64,000 bases of DNA from Azadirachta indica (taxonomy: Eukaryota; Streptophyta; Magnoliopsida; Sapindales; Meliaceae): positions 18,153,269-18,217,268 of the forward strand of contig CM040440.1 in assembly GCA_022749755.1 (NCBI GenBank), written 5' to 3'. Every line of letters starts with the position of its first letter. Position 1 is the stretch's first letter. The position numbers and the translations under genes were made by a program. This document shows positions 1-11,242 of this stretch, in pieces. The notes under the pieces are model-generated. The model searched no databases and was not told where the DNA came from. It saw only the letters and a program-made list of their open reading frames with translations.

Positions 1-8
1 ATATTGTG

Positions 9-1125
9 TGTTAGGAAATTAGGAGTCGAAGCAAAACACGCAACTATAATGAAATTGAGAAACAATGAAAATAAACGTTATGTAAGAGGTATAACCGTCC
101 ATCAAAATAACAATAATAAGTAGGACGTATAACCATCTATAGTAAAATAAAGTAATAAAATAAATCAACACAAATATTTTACGTGGAAAACTTCTAAACA
201 AATTAGAGTAAAAACTACGGGCAAATATATGAGTATTTTACTATTTTAAAATGGGGATTACAACTCTCTTTCTCTCTAATAACAAGAAAAAAATAACAAT
301 TTTCTAAATAGGAGTATTTCACACACTCTCTCGAAATAGGTGAAACAACTTTAAGTGAAGAATACAACACAAAGAAGAAACTAATTTTTCTCTCTTTGTA
401 GAAACTCTCAAAGGATGATTTGGAATGATTGGAATGGTGAAAGGGGTGAGGTATTTAAAGTCGTTTCTTTCTCTCATTTTTCCACACACATTCCACAATT
501 TACTTTACAAATTTCTCCATCTACCAATTACTACCTAAATTCAAACTTTCTCCACCTAACACCAACCTCATTAGTAAAAAAAGTCAAAAAGGAGTAGCTG
601 CACTTTCGGTGTAATTCGGTGTTCTTATACAGTACGACTCTGTTCATAAATATGGCACTGTTCTCTCTTTCTCTCTAATAACAAGAAAAAAATAACAATT
701 TTCTAAATAGGAGTATTTCACACTCTCTCTCGAAATAGGAGAAACAACTTTAAGTGAAGAATACAACACAAAAAAGAAACTAATTTTTCTCTCTTTGTAG
801 AAACTCTCAAAGGATGATTTGGGATCATTGGAATGGTGAAAGGGGTGAGGTATTTATAGTCGTTTCCTTCTCCCATTTTTCCACACACATTCCACAATTT
901 ACTTTACAAATTTCTCCACCTACCAATTACTACCTAAATTCAAACTTTCTCTACTTAACACCAACCTCATTAGTAAAGAAAGTCAAAAAGGAGTAGCTGC
1001 ACTTTCGGTGTAATTCGGTGTTCTTATACAGTACGACACTGTTCATAAATACGGTACTGTTCATTTATATAGTACTGTTTATCTATATTATACTATTCAC
1101 CAAAAGTGAACTTTACAATTTCACA
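9..1125 (-). repeat. 3' LTR of the Copia element, enlarged by an internal duplication
   Basis: Starts with TG and ends with CA and matches the other LTR along its length, but is 1117 bp against 757 bp. The excess is a 399-bp tandem duplication (about 262-660 and 661-1059), partly offset by about 40 bp of extra short repeats that exist only in the other LTR. As the element reads on the minus strand, this is the downstream LTR. Confidence 0.92.
262..1059. repeat. 399-bp tandem duplication inside the left LTR
   Basis: The two units begin in the CT-rich stretch at about 266 and 665 and run with few mismatches to the CTGTTC motif at their ends. The spacing is exactly 399 bp (for example AATAAC at 278 and 677). 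The 5234-5990 LTR has a single unit, so the duplication arose after or during insertion of this copy. The units contain no coding sequence of note. Confidence 0.92.
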
Positions 1126-1136
1126 TTCTCCCACTT
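1126..1136 (-). other. Polypurine tract of the Copia element
   Basis: On the minus strand the sequence AAGTGGGAGAA lies directly before the TG that opens the 3' LTR. This is the expected position and composition of the plus-strand primer of LTR retrotransposons. Confidence 0.75.
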
Positions 1137-1199
1137 AAAGTCACTTTTGGTAATCCTTCCTTACTTGCCAATTCCATGCTTGCTTACGTTTCTGTTAGG

Positions 1200-4100
1200 T
1201 CATATGAGAATCTACGCCATATAAACTTGTCAGTGTTTATTGGCTTGGTCATTACATCTGCCAGGTTCTCGTTGGTGTGTATCTTTTGCATATCTACACT
1301 TCAATCTTCCACTACTTCTCCAACAAAATGATATTGAACCCCTATGTGCTTTGTTCTTGAATAAAATGTTGGATTCCTTACAATGTGTAAGGCGCTCTGA
1401 CTATCACAAAATAAAGTGATCTTATCTTGTTTGTGTCCGAACTATTCTAATAATTTTTGAATCCAAACAGCTTCCTTACAAGCTTGTGTAGCCGCCATGT
1501 ATTCTACTTCTGTGGTGGATAATGTCACAACAGTCTGCAATTTTGAAATCCAACTTACAGCTGCCCCTGCAAGTATAAACACATAGCCTGTAATAGATTT
1601 CCTTTTATCCAGATCTCCTGCAAAATCTGAGTCGACATAACCCCTGACAATGAATTCTGATCCTCCATAACATAATGCAGTATCTGAGGTTCCTTTGATG
1701 TATTTCAGAATCCTCTTTACAGTTTCCCAATGCTCTCTACCAGAATTCGCTATAAAACGACTAACTGCTCCCACTGCTTGTGCAATGTCTGGTCTTGTGC
1801 ATATCATAGCGAACATCAAACTTCCCACTACTAATGCATACGGCACTCGAGATATCTCTTTTCTCTCTACTTTATTGTTAGGACATATACTTGAGGATAA
1901 CTTGAAATTAAAAGGAAATGGGGTAGAAATTGGCTTACTTTCTTACATATTGAAGCGTCGTAAGATTTTTTTTAAGTAATTCTTCTGAGATAGCCAAATC
2001 TTCCTATTATTTCTATCTCGGTGAATTTGTATCCCTATAATCTTGTTTGCTGGTCCTAAGTCCTTCATTTTAAATTCCTTAGCCAATTGTCCCTTTAATT
2101 CTTAGACTCGATCTTTGTTGGGGCTTGTTATCAACATGTCATCCACGTACAACAACAAAATAATGAAATCATGATCACCATCAAACCTCTTGTAGTACGT
2201 ACAATGGTCTGAATTGAGTTTGTTGTACCCAAAGCTAATTATGAAGGAATCAAATCTCTTGTACCAATACCTTGGCGCCTGTTTGAGACCGTACAAAAAC
2301 TTGTTTAACCTACAAATCAAGTTCTCCTTACCTGTTTCAATAAAACTTTCTGGTAGGAGCATATAAATTTCTTCTTCAAGCTTCCCATGAAAAAATGCAG
2401 TTTTGACATCTAACTACTCAAGATGTAAATCAAATGAAGCACACATAGCCAAGACTACTCTGATCGTTGTAAGTCGAACCACCAGTAAAAATATCTCGTT
2501 AAAGTCAATACCTTCCTTTTGAGCATATCCCTTCACTACCAATCGTGTACGATACCGTTCCACTTGATCATTACTATCTCGCTTGATCTTGTAAACCCAT
2601 TTGTTGCCAATGGCTTTTCTTCCTTGTGGTAATGGTATTAGTTCCCATGTCTTGTTCTTATGTAGAGCTTCAATCTCTTCCTGCATTGCTGCCATCCATA
2701 AACATGCATCTGAGCTACTCGAAGCTTTATGAAAAGTTGAGAGCTCGCCATCCTCTATTAGAAGACAGTATGCTACATTACTCTCCGTAATATACTCCAA
2801 GTGCCAAGTTGGTGGTTTCTTCTTGCGAGTTGATCGACGAACTTCTGCAACCTCGGACCCAACTGGTTTTTGTACCTCGTGCTCTGGTGATGTTTCAGAA
2901 AAGTCTGAAATTTCTTGTACTTTATCATTTTCCACGTGTAATGTTGTAGTCTCTGAGCCTTCCTTCAATATGCTATTATCTCCATCTTTTTCTTATAGTT
3001 GATCTTCTACAAAGATAACATCGCTGCTAACTATGACCTTGCGGGCAGTGGGATCCCACAAGCGATACCCCTTTACACCATCAGCATACCCCAAGAATAT
3101 ACACTTTCTAGATTTTAGATCTAACTTCGTTCTTTCTTGGGCATTGTACATTACATACACAGGACATCCAAATGAATGTAGATGAGAGTAATCAGCTGGT
3201 TTACCAGTTCACATCTCAATCGGCGTCTTTAACCCAATTGCTATTGATGGTGACCGATTTATCACATAATAAGCAGTCTTTGCTGCTTCTGCCCAAAATG
3301 AATGAGGTTGTCCTGCAGTCCTCAACATAGCTCTTATCCTTTCTACAAGAGTTCTGTTCATCCGCTCTGCCACTCCATTTTGCTGCGGAGTGTATGGTAC
3401 TGTGAACTGTCTTTCAATACCTTCTTGCTTACATAGTGCAAGAAATTCACCTTCTGTATACTCTCTTCTATTGTCTGTTCTCAAACACTTGATCTTCTTC
3501 CTAGATTTAAGTTCCACTCGCGCTTTGAAGTCTTTGAACATTAGAAACGCTTCTGACTTTTTCTTAATTGGATATATCCAACATCTCCTAGAGTAATCAT
3601 CAGTAAAAGTCACAAGATACTTTACTCCTCCTAAAGACACTTCCGGTGATTCCCAAATATTAGAATGAATCAAATCTAGAATGCATTTGCTCCCAGCATT
3701 AGATCTGTTAAACTTTAACCTATGCTGCTTACTTGTAACACAATGCTCACAAAACGGTAGTTTCACCGCTTTAAGTCTTGGAAGTAGCTTTCGGTCGGAG
3801 AGAATCTTCAAACCTTGTTCTGACATATGGCTGAGTTTAAGATGCCACTTCATTGTCAATTCTTCTCCTTTGCTAGTTGAAGCAACACGCACATCAGCTT
3901 TCTGTTGTGTTTCTCCCATAAGCATGAATAAATTTGCAGTAATCTTTTCTGCCTTCAAAACCACAAGCGCTCCTTTAACAATCTTTATAATCCCATTCTT
4001 AATATGGGTTTTGCATCCAAGATCATCTAATTGTCCTAAAGACAATAGATTCTTCTTCAAGCCTTTGACATGTCGTACCTTTTTAATAGTGCGAGTTGTT

Positions 4101-5119
4101 CCATCGTGCATTTTTATCTTAATAGTACCAATACCGGCAATCTTCAAGGCGTGATCATCTCCTATGTATACAGATCCTCTAGAGATAGGTTCATATGTGT
4201 GAAACCATTCTCTTCGAGAGGTCATATGCTATGTTGCTTCTAAGTCTACAAACTAGACATCAACAAGTCGTTTTCTGCCTTCAACAATCGTTGTTGCCTC
4301 ACCGTATAGTACTTCACCATCATCTGAGATACTTGCAACATAATCCTGAGCCTTTGATGTCTCGGAATCTCTACTCTTTTTGTTATTCCAATAATCCCTT
4401 TTGACGTGCCCTTTCTTGCCACAATTGTAGCACTTGACATTCTTCTTACTTTTTGATTTTGATCTACCTTGATTCTGGCTCCCACTGGACTTACGTTCAG
4501 TTGATCTTCCTCTTGTCATCGATAATGCTTCTGCTTGCTGCAAACTCACATTTCTATCTTCCTTGTTTCTGCGCCTAATTTCTTTTTCTAAGACAGTGGC
4601 TGCAACATCATTGAAGATTAGAAAGTCCGTTTGAACATTAGTTGTCAGGTTGATGATGAGTTGATTATACGAGTCGGGTAGACTTTGAAGTAGAATTTCC
4701 GCACGTTCATTTTCCTCCATTTTGTACCCCAACGTTGTAAGTTGTGAAAATATAGTTTTCAAAATGTTGATATGGTCAGTTACCGATGTGGATTCCATCA
4801 TTCGAAGAGTGTAAAGTCTTCTCTTTAAGAAGATTTTGTTGTGTAGTGACTTGGCCTCGTACAATTTTGTCAAAGTATCCCATATTTCCTTTGCCGTCTT
4901 CATGTCCTCCACACTAGTTAATACTCCATCGGCTAGTCCCAAGCGTAGATCGGTAATTGCATCACTGTTCATCTCGTTCCATTTGTCTGTGTCGATATCT
5001 AAAGGTTTTTCGCCAATTGCTGCTAAACACTTGTCCTTCCTTAAAATTGCCTTCATTTTCATTTTCCATAACGAAAAATTGTTTCCGTTGAATTTCTCAA
5101 TTTCAAACTTTGCTACCAT
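1200..5119 (-). pseudogene. Copia gag-pol polyprotein, degenerate
   Basis: Read from 5119 downward. Gag (5119-4253) has the usual N-terminal UBN2-type domain and a zinc knuckle near residue 230, but the last Cys is Tyr (C-x2-C-x4-H-x4-Y). Around 4255-4225 the protease active-site Asp-Ser-Gly reads Asp-Leu-Glu and two stops flank it. Integrase (4225-3209) keeps an HHCC-like finger and a DDE-type core, then stops. Reverse transcriptase (2968-2414 and 2362-2102) keeps the YVDD box. RNase H (1846-1442) keeps its GYVDSDFAGD motif; homology continues to about 1200. Stops occur near 4252, 4227, 3206, 2996, 2412, 2100, 1938 and 1440, mostly in one continuous frame, so substitutions and not indels are the main damage. 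It is non-functional; I annotate it only as decayed. Confidence 0.93.
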
Positions 5120-5220
5120 TGTTGATGATTATCTGCTTCTCACTTATGCCGAATTTCACTAATTCACCGTCAATAGTACTTGTAAATAGTAACTATGAAC
5201 AGTAATCCACACAACCAATA

Positions 5221-5232
5221 GCTCTGATATCA
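5221..5232 (-). other. Primer-binding site, initiator tRNA-Met type
   Basis: On the minus strand TGATATCAGAGC follows one base after the end of the 5' LTR. It differs by one base from the usual TGGTATCAGAGC that pairs with the 3' end of initiator methionine tRNA in plant Copia elements. Confidence 0.85.
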
Positions 5233-5233
5233 C

Positions 5234-5990
5234 TGTCAAGAAATTAAGAGTCGAAGCAAAATACGCAACTACAATGAAATTGAGAAAACAATGAAAATAA
5301 ACGTTATGTAGGAGATATAATCGTCCATAAAAATAATAATAATAAGTAGGAGGTATAACCGTCCATTAAAATAACAATAATAAGTAGGAGGTATAACCAT
5401 CTATAGTAAAATAAAATAATAAAATAAATCGACACAAATATTTTACGTGGAAAACCCCTAAACAAATTAGGGTAAAGACTACAGAAAAGTATATGAGTAT
5501 TTTACTATTTTAAAATGGGGATTACAACTCTCTTTCTCTCTAATAATAAGAAAAAAATAACAATTTTCTAAATAGGAGTATTTCACACTCTCTCTCAAAA
5601 TAGGAGAAACAATTTTAAGTGAAGAATACAACATAAAGAAGAAACTAATTTTTCTCTCTTTGTAAAAACTCTCAAAAGATGATTTGGGATTATTGGAATG
5701 GTGAAAGGAGTGAGGTATTTATAGTCGTTTTCTTCTCCCATTTTTCCACACACATTCCATAATTTACTCCATAAATTTCTCTACCTACCAACTATTATCT
5801 AAATTCAAATTTTCTCCACCTAACACCAACCTCATTAATAAAGAAAGTAAAAAAGAAGTAGCTGCACTTTCGGTGTATTTCAGTGTTTTTATATAGTATA
5901 ATACTGTTCATAAATACGGTAATGTTTATTTATATAGTACTGTTTATCTATACTGTACTATTCACCAAAAGTGAACTTTACAATTTCACA
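5234..5990 (-). repeat. 5' LTR of the Copia element
   Basis: 757 bp, TG...CA ends, adjacent to the primer-binding site and to the right-hand TTGTG target duplicate. It contains about 40 bp of extra imperfect AATAAGTAGGAGGTATAACC repeats near 5320-5400 that the other LTR lacks, and a single copy of the unit duplicated there. Confidence 0.93.
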
Positions 5991-5995
5991 TTGTG

Positions 5996-6890
5996 AACCG
6001 TAAATTCTTCCTACCTCAACTTGGTACCCCACCCGCACTGGCCAAACGCTCTAAAGCTTTCTGGGGTGACCCTGCTCGCGGTGTGCTTAGCTGGGACGAC
6101 AAGCATGCTGGAGCTCAGCTGCTTCTGATCCGCATAAGATTGTTTCTGAGTTACGGGTATCCATATGAAGCTATGTTACAAACCTTTCAGGACCAATTTG
6201 GAGAAATCATGTGTTCATACTTGCCAATTTTCCAAAGCTTCAACAGAACATAGGGAGGATTGATTGAATTAAACCATTCCATACCCAAGCGTCTTCAATA
6301 TGTGGTGAATGCAGCTCTCTTGACTGCTCTGTTCATGGATTACCTTGATGCTACAGATATACCTGGATTATATTGTGGACCTAAATTTTATGCAAGGAAA
6401 GTTTTCCGGCGTTTTGCTAAGACTCAGATGGATTACATACTAGGAAAAAAATCCTCTGGATTTGAGCTATATTGTAGGTTTTGGTAGTCACTTCCCACAG
6501 TATGTAGAACAGAGAGAAGCATCAATTCCGAAAAGCAACGTCAATTATAGCTGTCAAGGAGGACGGAAATGGACAGATAGTGTAAAGTCGAATACAAATA
6601 TAATAGCTGTAACGTCAATTATGGCTGTCAAGGAGGACGGAAATGGACAGATAGTGTAAAGTCGAATACAAATATAATAGTCGGAGCCATGGTTGGTGGC
6701 CCTGATCATAATGACTGTTTTAAAAATAGACGATCCAACTATAATTACACTGAGCCAAGAATCGCAGGAAATGCAGGTCTAGTTGACGCACTTGTGGCTT
6801 TGTCAGGTGAAACAACTGCACATATTGATAGGAACAACATATTTTATGCAATTCCTCCCCTTTGCACTCCAACCACCACCCCCGTCACCC
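5996..6890 (+). pseudogene. GH9 endo-1,4-beta-glucanase (KORRIGAN-type) fragment, broken
   Basis: The translation matches the C-terminal half of membrane-anchored GH9 endoglucanases, which act on the wall-facing side in cellulose synthesis. Recognisable blocks are [14 protein letters not shown] (about 6085), [14 protein letters not shown] (6210), [14 protein letters not shown] (6295), [10 protein letters not shown] (6468) and [15 protein letters not shown] (6740), the last holding the catalytic Glu. Damage: an in-frame TAG at 6251, a one-base frameshift near 6460, and a 74-bp tandem duplication (6538-6685) that shifts frame again. The usual His-His-Arg after the VGFG block is replaced by Glu-Gln-Arg. 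The proline-rich C-terminal tail is not recognisable. The N-terminal half is missing on this side; the Copia element begins at the left end, so earlier sequence may lie left of the window. No introns are evident in the fragment. Confidence 0.88.
6538..6685 (+). repeat. 74-bp tandem duplication in the endoglucanase pseudogene
   Basis: Two near-identical copies starting at about 6538 and 6612 (one A/G difference near the start). As 74 is not a multiple of three, the duplication changes reading frame; the second copy is the one that reads on into the VGAMVGGPD block. Confidence 0.9.
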
Positions 6891-8310
6891 TAGGTACCAT
6901 GAAACCTTTCGTGATGAGCTTTGTCTATAAAGTTAGTGCAGTTTCGATTAGATGAATCTGTAGCATAGCGATGTGTCGAGAAATGAACAACAAAATTACT
7001 TGCAGCTTGGTGATATGTGATTTCTGCCTGTCAAAATGTAGGAAGATCTTTTGAGACATGCAGTTGTCCAGTAATTTTAGCTCAAATTTTCTGAAAATAC
7101 AATCCAAGTAAACCTGCTCCTTACTACAATTTTTGAGTAAAAAGTATATCACCTCAAGCTTTAATCCAACAATTATTAACTTTTTTATCAAAATTGATGT
7201 AGCCTGAGATACCCTCAAGCATGCAGAAGCTCACCGATCATCTGTGCGACTACAGCAGCGAAAATGGCAGTACTCCTGCAGAAAACACACTTGATATATC
7301 TCCTCCTATAGATACAATAACTGGCAGAGATAATTTCTCCAAAGACAAATCTGTGTGAAGATAATCCACAACCTGAATTAATTCCTTCATATATGCTACC
7401 CAAAACAATGGAACTCATCGTTTACTCTAGCGTAGTTATCAAAGAGCATTATCGCATAAAGTTGAATGCCACTGTCAATCGATTGCTTATTGGGGGCCTA
7501 ATGAAAATTATGACACAACCAGTTTCAGGAATTTTTAAATTTTAAAATGACAATAAAGTTAATGCAGAAACGATACTGAAAGTGAGCAGTTCTCGGGAAG
7601 CTCTGCAAATAAAAGCATTGACAAACAGAATCCGGCCAAAAGCAATCCCAGCAAGCAAGTTTCACAACATAATATTTATTCCGTTCATATTCCTGACTGT
7701 TAACAGAAATGTCATCAACAATAGTTGAGATAATTATCTGAATAGAACTCTTTCTTTTTGCATATTGTATTTATCTATCCATTATCTTAATTCTATTATT
7801 AGACGAAAAGGACATGACGTTATAATATCTGATGCCATGTATTGAATAATAAATCCTACCCAATCATAATTTTATAGATACATTCCTCACATAAGAGAAA
7901 GGATTTATCCTACTTTCTCCGTATTGATTTTTTATTATAATATCTGATGCCATGTGTTGATTTTTGTTGATAAGTCAGTTTGTTCGTAAACAAAAAATAA
8001 TAGTAATAACAAAGGGCTATATCTGAAGAAAGGATCGAATGTGACCAACCAATGTGTACTCGTTGAAATCAAAATTATTGGCGGAAAAGGCTGCTTCTTT
8101 TATGCGGGATTAGCAGCAAAAACATGGGAGGCCTTGGGCGAGGGTAATTTTATGAGTTAAATAAATCACTTTTATATTATCGAGAATAAAATATCCATTA
8201 GCCTATGTTTGAGAAGTCTCATGTTTCTTTTTCCTGGTTTGTTGTATCATATTTAACTATAAATACACTTTTAGTTTAAATATCAGGTAATTTTAAAATT
8301 ATTATAATGT
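6891..8310. other. Non-coding stretch after the endoglucanase pseudogene
   Basis: Mixed composition to about 7700, then AT-rich. Short open frames on the minus strand (about 6925-7218 and 7215-7418) match nothing I recognise and have no splice or start context. I see no RNA gene and no convincing promoter. Confidence 0.5.
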
Positions 8311-8475
8311 TGATTTTAGAAGTCCCGCATCGCTCCTACATCATTGCGGTGCAATTTAAATGGGTTAATATAGGCTTTCATTTAGTAAATATGTTTCGGA
8401 CCTGAAGCCTAACAAAATCGTGAGACTTTAAAGTGTTTAAGTGGATATAATTTACCAGGTCATTTACAACATATA
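8310..8475 (+). repeat. Possible LTR or TRIM relic
   Basis: The run AGTCCCGCATCG, followed by AATGGGTTAATATAGG, then GGACCTGAAGCC, CGTGAGACTTTAAAG and ATAATTTACCAGG, is a pattern familiar from LTRs of small plant retroelements (the 'agtcccacatcg ... tataggc ... ctgaagcc ... gtgag' layout). No second copy or coding region is visible, so a solo or truncated LTR is the most I would claim. Confidence 0.35.
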
Positions 8476-8965
8476 GGTATTTTTTTAAAAAATTTGATTA
8501 TATTTTTTTCTTTTTTCTTTTTTTAATTTGATTATATTTTTTTTCGTTTCTCCCATTTTTTTTTTTGGCTAGTTTTCATTTTTGTTAGTTTGGACCATAA
8601 GGGCGACCACAACAGATATTTTTCCGCTATTTATTAGTTTTTTATTGTTTCTCCCATGTTACTTCTACCTGTTAATTTACCGAGTTAAATATAATAACAT
8701 ACGAATCCTTAAAGTTTAACATATTAAATTAAATAGTTTCAATAATTTTAAAAATATTCATAAAAATTTTAATTTATTAAAAGATAATAATAACACTCTT
8801 ATATAATATTAATTAGTTAAAAAATTATTTTCAACTCCTAATTAAAAATAAATATTAAAATAATAATATATTTTATTTTATAATATATTAATAACTAATT
8901 TATAACTTATCTTTCGAATATAAATTCATGTAAATTTTGAATTTCTTTTTAATATGATATTCATA

Positions 8966-9050
8966 AATTGAAAGATCAATTTTATAATTTTAAAAATAAA
9001 TACAATATTATTTTTTTATTTATTTTAAAATTATAAAATCGATCTTTCAA
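8966..9050. repeat. Hairpin inside the foldback element
   Basis: GAAAGATCAATTTTATAATT at 8969 and its near-perfect complement ending at 9050 form arms of about 33 bp around a short AT loop. Confidence 0.7.
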
Positions 9051-9496
9051 TTTTATTTAATATTTAGATAAATTTATTATGTATAAAAAATTTAAAATTT
9101 AGATAAATTTTTATTTATAATACTTTGTTTAATTTTTAATATAAAAATATTATTTATATGGGTTAACACATGTGAAGAACAATATATCTAAAAAAAAAAA
9201 AAAATCATATCATTATTGTAACATATACAAATCTATATAAATTAATATTATAATGTTATATTATATTATTACATATTTTACATTTTTATAAAAACTTTTA
9301 CTTTGAAATACTTTTTAATTGTGGAATTCATTTTATAAAACTCATTATTGTTTCAAATTCTAAAAAGAATTAATGAGATGTGAGTTCTTAAAATTTGATC
9401 TATTAATCTGATTAATATTGAATTGTTAATATATTGTAAAATAAATAAAATTATATTTTAATTATAATATATTAATAAATATTTAGTTATCAATAT

Positions 9497-9750
9497 GTTA
9501 TAAAATAAAATATATTATTATTTTAATATTTATTTTCAATTAGAAATTAAAAATACCCATAAAAGGCCCCATTTATTAAAAAATAATGATTATATTCTTA
9601 TTAATAGTAGTTATCTATAATGTGTTATAAAATAAAATATATTATTATTTTAATATTTATTTTCAATTAGAAATTAAAAATACCCCTAAAGGGCATAATT
9701 TAAAAAAAATAATAATTATATTCTTATTTAATAGTAGTTAACTAAATAAA
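9497..9750 (+). repeat. 127-bp direct repeat inside the foldback element
   Basis: GTTATAAAATAAAATATATT occurs at 9497 and 9624, and the following about 120 bp match with few changes. A diverged third copy forms the inner part of the right arm (near 10015). The spacing is exactly 127 bp. Confidence 0.8.
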
Positions 9751-10230
9751 TTAATAAAATAATAAATGTATGATTTATTTTATTTATTTTTTAATGCTTA
9801 TGTAATATTGAATTGTTAAAATATTTTATTATTATATTATAGTACAATAATTATGATTATATGTAATTACAAGTATTGTATTATAATATTTTATTTATAG
9901 ATTAATATTTATTTATGAATTATAAATATCGTATTATATTAATTTATTTTATTTATAGATTAGTATTTATTTATGATTTGTTTATAATAAATTAATAAAT
10001 ATTTAATTATCAATGCTTTATAAAATAAAATATATTATATTTTAATATTTATTTTCAATTATGAGTTGAAAATAATTTTTTAACTAATTAATATTATATA
10101 AAGGTGTCATTATTATCTTTTAATAAATTAAAATTTTTATGGGTATTTTTAAAATTATAGAGACCATTTAAGTTAATATACTAAACTTTAAGGAATCGTA
10201 TGTTATTATACTTAACTTTGTATATTAATA

Positions 10231-10860
10231 GAAAAGGAATTCGGGAGGAAGTATTGGGATATTACGTGAAATAACAGGGGGAATCGGGCATTTGCCCTTG
10301 ATTGAACCAATTAGTTATATTGAAAATTGTGAAAATTCACCAATAAGTGACAAGTAATAGTTAATTACATTTTATTAACTATAAACTTATACGTGACAGC
10401 TATCATAATACTATATTAATTAGGAAGTAAATTTTGTTATTATTTTAATTATTTATTAGTAAAATTAATAAATGGAAAGATAGATAGATTTAAGTCAAAA
10501 TAAAGATTAAGACCTATTAAAAGAAAGTCCAACTATGTATTAACATATGCTACATACGTGTGTATATATATTATGATAATTTCAGGGATATAATTTTCCT
10601 ATTAAGTTAAGTATATTGATTAAAAATATGTAAAACGAAAATATCAAATGGACAAAATAAAAAAACAAAAAACAAAAGCAAATCATTTTTGAAAAAGCAA
10701 GTAAATTAGAAAACGTAAAATCACAGAAAAAGGATACTAATTTAATTATTTTACGACATTTTAAACTGAATTATTAATACATATTTTGTTATCATTTTTT
10801 TTTTCCAAATTTATGAAAAAAAAAAGAAAAAAAAAACCTCCATTCAAATTGTCTGTCGTT
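10231..10860. other. AT-rich spacer
   Basis: No coding frame, repeat structure or RNA gene recognised. It lies between the foldback element and the promoter of the importin alpha gene. Confidence 0.5.
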
Positions 10861-11242
10861 TCTCATTATTTTAAGCCATCACGGCAGAGGGACGTTAGGG
10901 TTCCCCCACTTCAAATTCGAAAATCAGTGGCATTTACGTAAATCAATTCTAATCCGAGTCTAATTCCGCACACACAGTCCGTTGAATTCCTTTAAAATGA
11001 CATCCACTTCCTCAGATCCCCTCCGTCCGATTAAATCAATCATCATTTTCATTCGAAAAAAATCCAAAATCCGCCCTCGTCTTCCTCTCTCACACTCATT
11101 TTTACACTCTCTTTCATTTCTTCCAAAACAGCGTCACTTTCCTTTCCCCTTTCTCTTTAAACAAGCCGATCGGCCGCTATATTAGCGGTTAGGGTTTGTG
11201 TTTAATTAGATTTGATTCTTTTAAAAAGAAAACGAAACTATC
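10861..11242 (+). promoter_or_regulatory. Promoter and 5' UTR of the importin alpha gene, with telo-box motifs
   Basis: Composition changes here to pyrimidine-rich (CTTCCTCTCTCACACTC near 11085), typical of plant 5' leaders. TTAGGGTTT at 11189-11197 is a telo-box, an element common in promoters and leaders of plant growth and translation-related genes; a near copy is at 10895. No clear TATA box stands out. The role is inferred from position. Confidence 0.5.

Larger units (their letters stand above)
4..5995 (-). mobile_element. Ty1/Copia LTR retrotransposon with target duplication, coding region broken
   Basis: Two long terminal repeats (9-1125 and 5234-5990) bound an internal region coding on the minus strand in Copia order: gag, protease, integrase, reverse transcriptase, RNase H. 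The 5-bp direct repeat TTGTG lies immediately outside both LTRs (4-8 and 5991-5995), which marks the insertion exactly. The primer-binding site is at 5221-5232 and the polypurine tract at about 1126-1136. The polyprotein resembles the large plant Copia family related to tobacco Tnt1. It is interrupted by at least eight in-frame stops, so the copy cannot make its own proteins. Both LTRs have diverged, so the insertion is not recent. On its right flank it abuts a GH9 endoglucanase pseudogene; only eight bases of left flank are visible. Confidence 0.95.
8669..10230. mobile_element. Long-inverted-repeat (foldback) element, AT-rich
   Basis: The left arm (about 8669-8905) and right arm (about 9995-10230) are inverted copies of about 235 bp with scattered mismatches. 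For example, ACATACGAATCCTTAAAGTTTA at 8697 faces its complement at 10183. The 1.1-kb centre has no open reading frame. It holds a second hairpin (about 8966-9050) and a 127-bp direct repeat (9497-9750), whose units are themselves related to the inner end of the right arm. This layout fits a non-autonomous DNA transposon or foldback element. I could not identify a target duplication, so the superfamily is open. Confidence 0.65.

Noticed and set aside
415..996. Two near-identical 60-aa open frames in the left LTR
   Set aside because: They arise from the 399-bp duplication, have no homology, and lie antisense to the element.
6925..7418. Two minus-strand open frames after the endoglucanase relic
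   Set aside because: No recognised motifs, no splice-compatible continuation and low-complexity composition.
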